This document shows, one piece after another, positions 1 to 8,171 of a stretch of DNA of 64,000 nucleotides; the first letter of the stretch is position 1, and the number at the start of each line of letters is the position of its first letter. The position numbers and the translations under genes were made by a program. The notes below the pieces were generated by a model that had not been told where the DNA came from, did no database searches, and saw nothing but the letters and a program-made list of their open reading frames with translations. This DNA is from Planctomycetota bacterium (lineage in GTDB: Bacteria; Planctomycetota; UBA1135; UBA2386), in contig JACKHZ010000014.1 of NCBI GenBank assembly GCA_020638735.1, forward strand, positions 124,001 to 188,000, read 5' to 3'.

Positions 1-1
1 G

Positions 2-283
2 CGGGTGCGGGTCTGCGGCTTCGCCGTCGCGTTCCGCGGCCACAGCATCCGCCACGGCCCGGACGTCGCCGGCGGCATGTGCTTCGTCACCGTCGAGGAC
101 GGCTCCGGCATCGTCGAGACGACGCTGTTCCCCAAGGTCTACCAGCGCTGCGGCGCGGTGCTGCAGGGGCGTGGGCCGTTCGTCTTCGAGGGCAAGGTCG
201 AAGAACGCCTCGGCGGCGGCGTCGGGTTGATCGTGTTCGAGGTGCGCGCGCCGGACGCGGCGGAGCGATCGGGCGCGCGATAG
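2..283 (+). CDS. dnaE: DNA polymerase III alpha subunit (DnaE-type), C-terminal fragment
   Basis: The reading frame is open from the left window edge to a TAG stop, so only the last 93 or so residues are present. They form an OB-fold-like segment: a GGMCFVTVEDGSG strand-turn near residue 25 followed by a TLFPKVYQR motif, which matches the nucleic-acid-binding OB domain at the C terminus of bacterial replicative and DnaE2-type polymerase alpha subunits. The catalytic PHP and palm domains lie outside the window, so the replicative enzyme cannot be separated from the error-prone DnaE2 paralogue. The start is not visible. The next gene begins 59 bases downstream on the same strand. Confidence 0.7.
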   Translation, partial: RVRVCGFAVAFRGHSIRHGPDVAGGMCFVTVEDGSGIVETTLFPKVYQRCGAVLQGRGPFVFEGKVEERLGGGVGLIVFEVRAPDAAERSGAR

Positions 284-342
284 CGGCGCGGGCCGCGATG
301 CTGCATGCTGCCGCGATGCTCCGCCCGCTCCCGCGCTGACCG

Positions 343-888
343 ATGGCCGGCCCGAAGAAACCCGCGCCGCCGCCCGAGCCGCCGCCGCCGCTCGGCGCGA
401 TCGTCGTCGACGGTGCCAACGTCATCGCGTCGAGCCGCTTCCAGCCGATCGAACGGCTCGACCTGGTCGAGGCCTGGTGCCGCGTATGGCGCCCGGATCT
501 GCCGGTGATGGTGTTCGTCGACCATGCGACGGCGATGCGCTGCCAGCCCCCGGCGCAGCAGGTGCTCCGGGCGCGCTGCGTGGACGTCACGCCGGGCCGC
601 GCCCGCTACGCGGTCTGCCCGCGCGGCGAGCCGGCCGACGAGCACGTGCTGCGCCACGCGCGCGAGCACCGCGGGCTGGTGATCAGCAACGACCGCTTCT
701 GGGAGCACGAGCAGGAGCGCGTCGGCACCGTCACCGTGCAGTTCCGCCTGCAGGGAACGTCGTTCGAGCCGAGCGGCGAAGCGACGTGGTTCCGGCCGCC
801 GAACAGCGCGGTGCGGGTGGCGCTGGCGGCGCTGCGCGAGCGACGGGCCGAGGAGCCGTCCGGCGATCCGTCCGACGATTCCGCGTAA
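343..888 (+). CDS. NYN/PIN-like ribonuclease (Zc3h12a family)
   Basis: A 181-residue protein with a proline-rich N terminus and a compact NYN (PIN-like) nuclease fold. The IVVDGANVI motif near residue 20 supplies the first acidic metal ligand. FVDH near residue 64 and the GLVISNDRFWEH segment near residue 110 supply the later conserved Asp residues. This arrangement resembles the Zc3h12a/Regnase ribonuclease family more than the LabA-like NYN proteins. The predicted role is metal-dependent RNA cleavage in the cytoplasm; the target is unknown. It lies between the polymerase fragment and an Rpn nuclease, but nothing shows co-function. ATG 343 is the first in-frame start after the upstream gene. 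Confidence 0.7.
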   Translation: MAGPKKPAPPPEPPPPLGAIVVDGANVIASSRFQPIERLDLVEAWCRVWRPDLPVMVFVDHATAMRCQPPAQQVLRARCVDVTPGRARYAVCPRGEPADEHVLRHAREHRGLVISNDRFWEHEQERVGTVTVQFRLQGTSFEPSGEATWFRPPNSAVRVALAALRERRAEEPSGDPSDDSA

Positions 889-918
889 CCGCTGCGGCGT
901 TCCGACCACAGCACTGCT

Positions 919-1923
919 GTGGTGCATTCTCCGCACGATGCCCTGTTCCGCCACGCCTTCGGCCAGGTCGCGCACGCCGTGCCGCTGCTGCGTGCGATCC
1001 TGCCGGCGACTCTGGCCGGCGAGTTCGACTGGCGCACGCTCGAGCCGGTGCCCGGCACGATGGTCGACGAGCGGCTGAAGCGGCGGCAGGGCGACCTGAT
1101 TTTCCGCGTGCGGCGCCACGACGGCGGGCAGGTGCTGGTCTACGTGTTGATCGAGCACAAGCGCCGGGCCGAGCGCTGGGCGCTGCTGCAGATGCTTCAG
1201 TACGTCGTCTCGCTCTGGCGTCTGCACACGCGGCGCGATGGCGGGCCGCTGCCGAAGGTGTTGCCGATCCTGTTGGTGCAGTCCGTCGAGGCCGGTCGTC
1301 AGGCCGCCACGCTCGCGGAGCTCTTCGCGGGCGCCGGGGCATCAACGGCAGGGGAGGTCATGCTCGATGCTGTGCAGCCGCAGTTTGCGCCGATCGTCGT
1401 GTCGTTGGACCAGCTGTCGCAGCAGGCTCGCCGTGGGCTGTTGCTGTCCCTGTTCGGGCGATTGGTGGTGGACGCGCTGGTCTCGTTGCCGGCGATGCGG
1501 GCGGACCTGCTCGCTGCGCTGCTGCGCGACTGGGCGCCGGCGTTCCTGCGCCTCGCCGGTCGTCGTGCCGGGGGGCCTATGCTCGACGCTCTGTGGAGCT
1601 ATCTTCTGCAGGTCGCCGACGTACCGGTGACCGAGCTGATCGTCATCCTCGAACGGACCATGGACCCAGTGCTCACCAGGAAGTTCAAGTCGCCGGCCCA
1701 GCAGCTGCTCGAGATGGGCCGCGAAGAAGGCCGCGAAGCCGGCCGCGATCAGGGCGTCGTCGAAGGTCGCCGCGCGCTGTTGTCGCGGTTGCTGCAGGCG
1801 CGCTTCGGCGACCTGCCGGCGCGCGTGCACGCCGCGCTCGCTGCCGCGGACGCCGCCCAGCTCGACGAACTTGCCGTGCGCCAACTCGACGCGACGGCGC
1901 TCGATCAGCTGTTCCCGGCCTGA
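919..1923 (+). CDS. Rpn family recombination-promoting nuclease / PD-(D/E)XK transposase-like protein
   Basis: A 334-residue protein. The N-terminal two thirds match the Rpn/YhgA-like (Transposase_31) domain: HDALFRHAFG at the start, FDWRTLEPVPGT near residue 36, the acidic GDLIFRV segment near residue 55 and the VYVLIEHK core near residue 75, which together carry the PD-(D/E)XK metal site (D, E-x-K). The C terminus has a Glu/Gly/Arg-rich helix (GREEGREAGRDQG) and a LLxxRFGDLP segment like the DUF4351 tail common in this family. Such proteins are DNA endonucleases linked to RecA-independent recombination. The start is GTG 919 (GTG 922 is possible). The 3' end overlaps the convergent MFS gene by 19 bases. 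Confidence 0.8.
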   Translation: MVHSPHDALFRHAFGQVAHAVPLLRAILPATLAGEFDWRTLEPVPGTMVDERLKRRQGDLIFRVRRHDGGQVLVYVLIEHKRRAERWALLQMLQYVVSLWRLHTRRDGGPLPKVLPILLVQSVEAGRQAATLAELFAGAGASTAGEVMLDAVQPQFAPIVVSLDQLSQQARRGLLLSLFGRLVVDALVSLPAMRADLLAALLRDWAPAFLRLAGRRAGGPMLDALWSYLLQVADVPVTELIVILERTMDPVLTRKFKSPAQQLLEMGREEGREAGRDQGVVEGRRALLSRLLQARFGDLPARVHAALAAADAAQLDELAVRQLDATALDQLFPA

Positions 1924-3128
1924 GGGGGGCCGACCCGGGACATGGGCGAGCGGCTCGCCGACCAGAACATCGCCGCGCCGAGCGCGCCGAGTCCGCCACA
2001 GACCCACCACAGCGTCGCCTGGCCGTAGTCGTCGTAGAGCCAGCCGCCGAGCAGCGGCGCGACGACGTGGCCGGCGCTGAAGCACATGCCGTAGGCGCCG
2101 TTGTAGGCGCCGCGCGCATGCGCCGGCGCGTGGTCGTTGACGTGCGCGCCGAGCAGCGGCATCTGCAGCAGCTCGCCGCCGGCGACCACCGCCATCGCCA
2201 CGACGATGCCGGCCGGGCCGAACGGCAGCAGCAGTACCAGGTAGCCGAGCCCCACGACCAGCGAGCCCAAGGCGATGACCGGCAGCGGTGCCCGGTCGCG
2301 CAAGCCGTGCACGACCAGCATCTCGAACAGCACGATGACGATCGGGTTGATGGCGACGAACCAGCCGATCGTCCGCTCGCCGTAGCCGTGGTCGTTCCAG
2401 GCCCGGGCGCCGGTCGTGAAGTACTGCATGAACGCCAGCATCACGATCAGGTTGGCGGCCATCAGCCAGACGAAGTAGCGGTCACGGAGCGGGCGGCCGG
2501 GCTGTTCGTCGGCGGGCTTCGGCGTCGCGCGCGGCGAGAAGCCGCCGAGGCCGAAGGCGAGGAACGCCGCGGCCAAGAGACAGGTGCCGCCGTCGGCCCA
2601 GAACATCAGCGAGAAGTCGATCGACACCAGGTAGCCGCCGATCGTCGGCCCGAACGCCCAGCCGGCGTTGAGCATCAGGCGATTGAGCGACAGCGCGCGG
2701 CGGCGCAGCTTCGCGTCACAGCTGACGGCGACCGCCGACATGCTGCCGGGACGAAAGGCCTCGTTGCAGACCGCCAGCACGAACACCGCCGCTTCGAGCC
2801 AGCCGGGCTCGAGCACGCGCGTCATGCCGAACATCCACAGGCCGCTCGCGGCCAGCGCCACGACCTGCACGCGCACCGGCCCGAGGCGGTCGGTGAGCAC
2901 GCCGCCGAGCCAGCTGCCGGTGATCGCGCCGATGCCGTAGATGCTCAGCAGCACACCCGCCTGCTTCGGCGAGTAGTGGAAAACCTCCTTGGCGTAGAGG
3001 CCGAGGAACGGCAGCACCATCGAGCCGCAGCGGTTGAGGAACGCGGCGAGGCACAGCAGCCACGTCAGCTGGGGCAACCCGCCGAAGGCGTCCCGATAGC
3101 GGGCGAACAGGCCGGAGACGAAGCGCAA
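1905..3128 (-). CDS. Major facilitator superfamily transporter
   Basis: About 407 residues with roughly twelve hydrophobic segments. The family signature loop between helices 2 and 3 is present as GGVLTDRLGPVRV near residue 75, and a central cytoplasmic loop rich in Pro and charged residues separates two six-helix halves. The substrate cannot be deduced. The start is uncertain: TTG 3128 lies 11 bases after the upstream permease stop and directly precedes the FARYRDAF segment usual at the N terminus of such proteins. GTG 3188 would add 20 Pro-rich residues and overlap the permease by 49 bases. It is the last gene of the HlyD/ABC export operon, which suggests an efflux role. Confidence 0.85.
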   Translation of the reverse strand: MRFVSGLFARYRDAFGGLPQLTWLLCLAAFLNRCGSMVLPFLGLYAKEVFHYSPKQAGVLLSIYGIGAITGSWLGGVLTDRLGPVRVQVVALAASGLWMFGMTRVLEPGWLEAAVFVLAVCNEAFRPGSMSAVAVSCDAKLRRRALSLNRLMLNAGWAFGPTIGGYLVSIDFSLMFWADGGTCLLAAAFLAFGLGGFSPRATPKPADEQPGRPLRDRYFVWLMAANLIVMLAFMQYFTTGARAWNDHGYGERTIGWFVAINPIVIVLFEMLVVHGLRDRAPLPVIALGSLVVGLGYLVLLLPFGPAGIVVAMAVVAGGELLQMPLLGAHVNDHAPAHARGAYNGAYGMCFSAGHVVAPLLGGWLYDDYGQATLWWVCGGLGALGAAMFWSASRSPMSRVGPPQAGNS

Positions 3129-3139
3129 GCAGGGGGCGC

Positions 3140-4306
3140 TCAGCCGCGGCGCAGGGCCTGGGTCGGGGTCATGCGCGCCGCGCGCCACGCCGGGAACAGC
3201 CCGCCGACGAGGCCGAGCAGCGCCGCGAACGAGACCGCCTCGACCATCACCGGGACCGTGGTGCGGAACGCGAACGTGACCTCGGAGAACGTCTGGTTCA
3301 TCGTGCCCGTCTCGGCGCCCTGGAACGGCAGCACCAGCAGGCAGCCGACCGCCCCGCCGAGCAGGCCGAGCAGCACCGCCTCACCGACGAACGACGCGAA
3401 GATCGCCCACGGTCGGTAGCCGATCGCCTTCAGGATGCCGATCTCGTGCGTGCGCGCGCCGATCGTCGCCAGCATCGAGTTGGTGCCGGTGAACATGGCG
3501 CCGATGCCCATGATCAGGGCCAGGAAGCTGCCGAGCACCGTGAACGTGATCGTCAGTCGTTCGGTCTGGCTGGCGAGGTAGGCGCGCTCGCTGAGCACCT
3601 TGGGTTGGGTGCGCAGGTCGTTCTCGTAGCGGGCCTGGATCGCGGCGAGGTCGGCGTCCGGCGCGACCTTGGCGATCACGCGGCTGTGCACGGGCCGCTG
3701 CAGCGCCTCGCTGAGCCGGTCGAGGTCGCCCCAGATCTCGCTCCGGTAGCCGCCCTTGCCCGAGAACACGCCGACGATGCGGAAGGTCACCGTGTTGATG
3801 CGCAGCGTCTCACCGACCCGGCAGTTGGCGATGCGGTCCACGAGTCCCTCGCCGACGATCAGCTCGTCGCTGCCTGGTCGCAGGTTCTCGCCCTCGACGA
3901 TGTGCACGTCGTCGCCGTGGATGCGGAACGTCATCGGCTCGACGCCGCGGATCGACACGTTGGTCTCGCCGCCGTCGAACTTGCGCAGGCGCACGGCGAG
4001 GAACAGTTCGGCGCTGGCGAGCGGACGGCCGTCGGCGTCGGCGACGACCTCCGGCACCTCCTTCTTCAGGATCTCGCACTGCTCGTTGGTCAGGCCCGAT
4101 TCCCCTTCGGAGGTGGCGCCCTTGCGCAGGAACACCGCGAGGTCGGTGCGGCCGTGTTCCTGGAACAGCGTCGCGAAGCCCTGCTGCAGGGACAGCATGC
4201 CGGCCAGCACGGCGACCGTGGCGCCGATCGCGAACACCGTCAGCACCGTCGACGACAGCCGCACGAACAGGCTGCGCAGGTTGTAGCGGAACGGGACGAG
4301 CGCCAT
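3140..4306 (-). CDS. ABC transporter permease, MacB/FtsX family
   Basis: A 388-residue inner-membrane permease. It has one N-terminal membrane helix (TVLTVFAIGATVAVLAGML), a periplasmic MacB core domain of about 200 residues, and three C-terminal helices forming the FtsX-like domain with the HEIGILKAIGYRPWAIF coupling segment. It ends in a WRAARMTPTQALR tail typical of MacB permeases. ATG 4306 overlaps the stop of the neighbouring permease by one base (TGATG), so the two are probably made in equal amounts and pair as a heterodimer. With the ATPase and HlyD adaptor it forms a mechanotransmission-type export system; lipoprotein or peptide/antibiotic export are both possible. Confidence 0.9.
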   Translation of the reverse strand: MALVPFRYNLRSLFVRLSSTVLTVFAIGATVAVLAGMLSLQQGFATLFQEHGRTDLAVFLRKGATSEGESGLTNEQCEILKKEVPEVVADADGRPLASAELFLAVRLRKFDGGETNVSIRGVEPMTFRIHGDDVHIVEGENLRPGSDELIVGEGLVDRIANCRVGETLRINTVTFRIVGVFSGKGGYRSEIWGDLDRLSEALQRPVHSRVIAKVAPDADLAAIQARYENDLRTQPKVLSERAYLASQTERLTITFTVLGSFLALIMGIGAMFTGTNSMLATIGARTHEIGILKAIGYRPWAIFASFVGEAVLLGLLGGAVGCLLVLPFQGAETGTMNQTFSEVTFAFRTTVPVMVEAVSFAALLGLVGGLFPAWRAARMTPTQALRRG

Positions 4307-5475
4307 CAGCCGAGCTCCTGCAGCGCCTCGGTGACGCCGAGCCGGGCCGCGCGCAGGCCCGGCAGCAGCCCCGAGACGACGCCGGTGACGAGGGCGATGC
4401 CGCCGCCGAGCAGCAGCGTGTTGCGGTCGAAGCCGAAGCCGGGGATGAACGTCGCGGTCGCCGCGGCGAACGGTTGCTCGAGCGCGCCCGCGAGGCCGAG
4501 CGCCAGCGCCGCGCCGGTCAGGCACAGCAGCAGCGACTCGCCGATCAGCAACCACGCGGCGACGCCGTTGGCGAAGCCGAGCGCCTTCAGGATGCCGAGG
4601 TCGCGGGTGCGTTCGCGGCCGGCCAGCAGCATCGTGTTGAGCACCGCGAAGAAGATCGCGAACAGCACCGCGCCGCCGATCAGGCGCAGCAGCGCCGGCA
4701 CGTCGCCGAGCATCGAGATGAACTGACGGTTGAACTCGGCCTCGGTGGTCGTCTGCACGCGCTGCGGGCCGTTCTCGAACATCGCGTCGACGGAGCGCTG
4801 CACGTCCAGCGGATCGGTGCCCGGCGCCAGCCGCAGCATGTAGACGCCGACGCCTTGCGGGCCGCGCGCGCCGCCCTGCTCGAGCGACTCGTGCAGGTAG
4901 TCGAAGTGGAAGAACAGCGACTGCTCGTCGAAGGCCGGCGAGTTGCTGTGGTAGATCGCCGCGATCGTGAACTCCCACGGGCGGCCGTCGGTGCGGGTGA
5001 AGATCGTGCCGCCGAGCGGCACGGTCTGGCCGAGCTTCCAGCCGTACTTGTCGGCGAGCTGCTCGCCGACGATGCACGACGTGCGCGTCGCCGCGAACTG
5101 CGCGTAGTCGCCGGCGACGACGGTCATCTCCGGGTAGCTCGGCGCGAACGTCTGTGGATCGATGCCGAACTGCGCGAAGAAGCCGCCCTTGTCCTGTTCG
5201 TAGCGGCCGCCGAACCACTGCCACTTGCAGGTCGCCTCGACGCCGGGGACCGCGGCCAGCTTCTGCTGGTAGGCCAGGGGCAGGTCGACGAACAGGCTGA
5301 CCGCCGACTGCACCAGCAGCCGATTGGCGGCCGAGGCGTCGAGCGTGCGCGACAGCCCACTGGTCACCGCCTGCAGCATGCAGATGAGGAACACCGCGAC
5401 GGTCACGGCGCCGACCGTCAGCAGCGAACGCACGGGGTGGCCGAGCACGTTGCGCAGCAGCAGCTTCCAGGGCAT
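4306..5475 (-). CDS. ABC transporter permease, MacB/FtsX family
   Basis: A 389-residue paralogue of the following permease with the same layout: an N-terminal helix after a short basic stretch (MPWKLLLRNVLGHPVRSLLT), a large periplasmic domain with a KWQWFGGRYEQD segment, and three C-terminal helices with the ERTRDLGILKALGF coupling helix. It ends in a LRAARLGVTEALQELG tail. Its stop overlaps the next permease start, and its start lies one base after the ATPase stop at 5477. Two different half-permeases sharing one ATPase is the arrangement of DevBCA and Lol-like MacB relatives. Confidence 0.9.
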   Translation of the reverse strand: MPWKLLLRNVLGHPVRSLLTVGAVTVAVFLICMLQAVTSGLSRTLDASAANRLLVQSAVSLFVDLPLAYQQKLAAVPGVEATCKWQWFGGRYEQDKGGFFAQFGIDPQTFAPSYPEMTVVAGDYAQFAATRTSCIVGEQLADKYGWKLGQTVPLGGTIFTRTDGRPWEFTIAAIYHSNSPAFDEQSLFFHFDYLHESLEQGGARGPQGVGVYMLRLAPGTDPLDVQRSVDAMFENGPQRVQTTTEAEFNRQFISMLGDVPALLRLIGGAVLFAIFFAVLNTMLLAGRERTRDLGILKALGFANGVAAWLLIGESLLLCLTGAALALGLAGALEQPFAAATATFIPGFGFDRNTLLLGGGIALVTGVVSGLLPGLRAARLGVTEALQELG

Positions 5476-5476
5476 G

Positions 5477-6190
5477 TCAGCGCCCTCCGGCCGCGCTGCT
5501 CGCGCGGTTGTCGTCGATGCGGCCGAGCTTGCCCTTGTCGAGGTGGATGACCTTGTCGGCGTAGCCGGCGGCCTGCGGGTCGTGGGTGACCATCAGGATC
5601 GTCTTGTGCAGCTCGCGGTTGAGGCGCTGCAGCAGCTCCAGCACGGCGTCGGCGGTGTTGCGGTCGAGGTCGCCGGTCGGCTCGTCGGCGAGGATCACCT
5701 GCGGGTCGGTGGCGATGGCGCGCGCGATCGCGACGCGCTGCTCCTGGCCGCCGGAGAGCTCGCGCGGCTTGTGGTCCATGCGGTCCTGCAGCCCGACCAG
5801 CTCGAGCGCGCGTTCGGCCTGCTCGCGCCGCTGCCGCTTCGACAGCGGCGCCAGCAGCAGCGGCAGCTCGACGTTCTCGCGGGCGCTCAGCACCGGCAGC
5901 AGGTTGAAGCCCTGGAAGACGAAGCCGACGTGTTCGGCGCGCCACTGCGCCAGCTCGCCGCCGTCGAGCTCGGCGAGGTCGATGTCGCCGACCTGGACGA
6001 CGCCCGAGTCGGCCTGGTCGAGCCCGCCGACGAGGTTGAGCAGCGTGGTCTTGCCGGAGCCCGACGGCCCCATCAGCGCGTAGAACGTCGCCGCGTCCAT
6101 GTCGAGGTCCAGCTCGTCGAGCACGCGCAGCGTCTCGCCGCCGCGCGAGTAGGACTTGGTGACGGAACGCAGGGTGATGGCGACGGGCAT
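5477..6190 (-). CDS. ABC transporter ATP-binding protein, MacB/LolD-like
   Basis: A 237-residue nucleotide-binding subunit. Walker A is GPSGSGKT near residue 41, the Q-loop is VFQGFNLLP near residue 89, the signature is LSGGQEQRVAIARA near residue 143, Walker B is VILADEPTGDLD near residue 163, and the switch is MVTHDPQ near residue 197. The Q after GG in the signature and the TGDLD after Walker B are typical of the MacB/LolD/FtsE group that drives mechanotransmission rather than substrate translocation through the membrane. ATG 6190 was chosen because the homologous region starts at once with PVAITLRSVTKSY; upstream in-frame codons lie in the adaptor gene. Confidence 0.93.
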   Translation of the reverse strand: MPVAITLRSVTKSYSRGGETLRVLDELDLDMDAATFYALMGPSGSGKTTLLNLVGGLDQADSGVVQVGDIDLAELDGGELAQWRAEHVGFVFQGFNLLPVLSARENVELPLLLAPLSKRQRREQAERALELVGLQDRMDHKPRELSGGQEQRVAIARAIATDPQVILADEPTGDLDRNTADAVLELLQRLNRELHKTILMVTHDPQAAGYADKVIHLDKGKLGRIDDNRASSAAGGR

Positions 6191-6203
6191 GATGGGGAGC
6201 TGG

Positions 6204-7616
6204 CTACTGGTCCTGTTGCAGCACGCGGTCGCCGTCCTGCAGCGAGTTCGGGGGGGACAGCACGATGCGTTGCTCGGCGCGCAGGCCGGCGTCGACCGCG
6301 ATCCGGCCGCCCTTGCGCTCACCGAGCGTCAGGGCGGCGAAGTGCACGACGTCGCGGTCGACGACGAACGCGCCGCTGCGGCCGCCGACCTGCACGATGG
6401 CCTCCTCGGGCACGACGATGCGGCGCTCGCCGGTGCCTCGCGTGGCCTCGGGCGCTGGCTCGTCGGCGCTGCGGAAGACGATGCGCACACCCATCTCGGG
6501 GCGCAGCCGGTCGTCCTTCCGCAGCAGGCGCACGCGCACCTCGACGGTCGCTTTCTGGCGGTCGGCGGTCGGCCAGATGCGGTCGACGACGCCGTCGTAG
6601 CGATCGTCCGGGAAGGCGTCGAGGAAGACGTCGGCAGGCGCGCCGAGGCGAACCGCCGACAGCGTCGTCTCCGGGACGTTGGCCTGCACCTCGAGCGAGT
6701 CGAAGTCGACCATCGTGCAGACCGCGCCGCGCGCGTTGCTGCCGCCCTGGACGTTGGGTGAGACCACCTCGCCGACCTCGGCGTCCTTGAGCACGACGAT
6801 GCCGTCGAACGGCGCCCGCACGTCGGTCTTGTCGAGCGTCGCCTTGGCCTGGTCGCGCGCGGCGCGCGCCGCGTCGCGCTGCGCCTGTGCCACCACGACG
6901 TCGAGCCGCGCCACCTCGGTGCGTTGCTGCACGGCCTCCAACGCCGCCTTGCCGCTGGCCTCGGCGGCGAGCAGCGCCTGGTGCCGCGAACGCGCCGCGT
7001 CGCGGTTGCTCTGCGCGTTGTCGCGGCTGCGTTCGCCCTCGGCGCCCTGCTCGGCGAGCGTCGCGATGCGGGTCAGCTCGCGCTCGGCGAACGCCAGCTG
7101 GGTCGCCGCCTCGGCGGCCTGCGCGGCGGCCGTGCGCAGCGCCTCGGCGGCCTGTTCGCGATCCGCGTCGAGCGCGCGCGCGGCGGCTTCGGCGCGGCCG
7201 ATCGCCGTCTCGGCGAGCTGCAGCTCGGCCTCGGTGCGCTGCCACGCGGCGCGGTACTCGTCGGCGAACAGCCGGGCGACGATGTCGCCCTTCTCGACCA
7301 CCGAGCCCTCGCGGACCTCCAGCGCGACGATGCGGCCGGGCACGTCCGACGACAGCGCCGCGCGCCGCGCCGCGACGACGTAGCCGTTGGCCGCGGTGCC
7401 GCGCACGGCGGCCGCCGTCGCCGGCGCCGCCTCGGTGACGAGCCACGTGCGCACCGTCGGCAGGCGCATGCGATCGACGAAGCCGCTCACCTCGGGCCAG
7501 AACAACCAGGCGGTCGCGGCGACGACGGCGAGGGCACCGAGGCGCAGCGGCCACGGGTTGCCGCGGCGACGGCGTGGCGTCTTGGAACGATCGATCTTCA
7601 GGCTCTCGAGCTGCAC
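6204..7616 (-). CDS. HlyD/MacA-family periplasmic adaptor (efflux membrane fusion protein)
   Basis: About 470 residues: a basic N terminus, one membrane helix (LRLGALAVVAATAWLFW), a lipoyl half-motif (VPGRIVALEVREGSVVEKGD), a long Ala/Glu/Arg-rich alpha-helical hairpin of about 130 residues, the second lipoyl half (VRAPFDGIVVLKDAEVGEVV) and a beta-barrel domain. It would bridge the ABC permeases to an outer-membrane partner; no TolC gene is present in the window. The start is taken as GTG 7616, which directly precedes the homologous region; the frame stays open further upstream but that DNA encodes the divergent stress protein. It heads the operon with the ATPase 13 bases downstream. Confidence 0.88.
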   Translation of the reverse strand: MQLESLKIDRSKTPRRRRGNPWPLRLGALAVVAATAWLFWPEVSGFVDRMRLPTVRTWLVTEAAPATAAAVRGTAANGYVVAARRAALSSDVPGRIVALEVREGSVVEKGDIVARLFADEYRAAWQRTEAELQLAETAIGRAEAAARALDADREQAAEALRTAAAQAAEAATQLAFAERELTRIATLAEQGAEGERSRDNAQSNRDAARSRHQALLAAEASGKAALEAVQQRTEVARLDVVVAQAQRDAARAARDQAKATLDKTDVRAPFDGIVVLKDAEVGEVVSPNVQGGSNARGAVCTMVDFDSLEVQANVPETTLSAVRLGAPADVFLDAFPDDRYDGVVDRIWPTADRQKATVEVRVRLLRKDDRLRPEMGVRIVFRSADEPAPEATRGTGERRIVVPEEAIVQVGGRSGAFVVDRDVVHFAALTLGERKGGRIAVDAGLRAEQRIVLSPPNSLQDGDRVLQQDQ

Positions 7617-7694
7617 GGCGGGCGGGGCGGAGTGGGCGGGCAGGATAGCGGACGCACCCTCGAAATGCTGGTCCGGCCGCGTAGGATCGCGGCC

Positions 7695-8171
7695 ATGGTG
7701 AAGCCGGTCGTGCGACGCATCCTCGCGCCCGTCGATCTCGCCGAGTCGCGGGAGCCGGAGCTCGGCTACGCCATCGGGCTGGCGGCGCAGCTGCGCGCCG
7801 AGCTGTTGCTGCTGGCGGTCGTCGACACGCCGGCGACGCTCAACCTGGTTGGTCATCACAACCAGATCGGGCCGCAGCGGGCGAAGGGCGGCCAAGGGCG
7901 CGACTTCGAACAGGAACTGCAGGACGAGGTGCACGCCAAGCTGCAGCAGCTGGTCGATCGTGCCGCGGCCGCCGGCGTGCGGGCGCTCGGCCACCTGACC
8001 TTCGCCGAAGACGTCGAAGAGCAGATCCTCAAGGAGGCCCTGGTCGAGCGCGTGGACCTGATCGTCGTGCGTTCGCAGGGGCGCACCGGCATCATGAAGG
8101 CGCTGCTCGGCAGCACCGCCGGCGAGATCCTCAAGGCCGCGCCTTGCCCGGTGCTGGTGGCGCGCGCATGA
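7695..8171 (+). CDS. Universal stress protein (UspA family)
   Basis: A 158-residue single-domain Usp. It begins RRILAPVDLAESREPEL, the usual first strand with the nucleotide-contacting Asp. It ends with a GRTGIMKALLGSTAGEILK segment, a short form of the G-x2-G-x(n)-G-S/T ATP-binding motif, followed by APCPVLV. ATP binding is therefore likely. Its TGA stop overlaps the ATG of the LonB-like protease, so the two are translationally coupled; a stress-linked role alongside that protease is an inference from this arrangement. It is divergent from the HlyD operon with 78 bases between the starts. Confidence 0.9.
   Translation: MVKPVVRRILAPVDLAESREPELGYAIGLAAQLRAELLLLAVVDTPATLNLVGHHNQIGPQRAKGGQGRDFEQELQDEVHAKLQQLVDRAAAAGVRALGHLTFAEDVEEQILKEALVERVDLIVVRSQGRTGIMKALLGSTAGEILKAAPCPVLVARA

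Noticed and set aside
919..1923. Transposase of an insertion sequence
   Set aside because: Although the Rpn family is often labelled transposase, no terminal inverted repeats or target duplications flank the gene.
477..3419. A 980-codon plus-strand open frame
   Set aside because: It crosses four genes supported by family motifs on other frames and strands, and its translation is Arg/Ala-rich without any domain.
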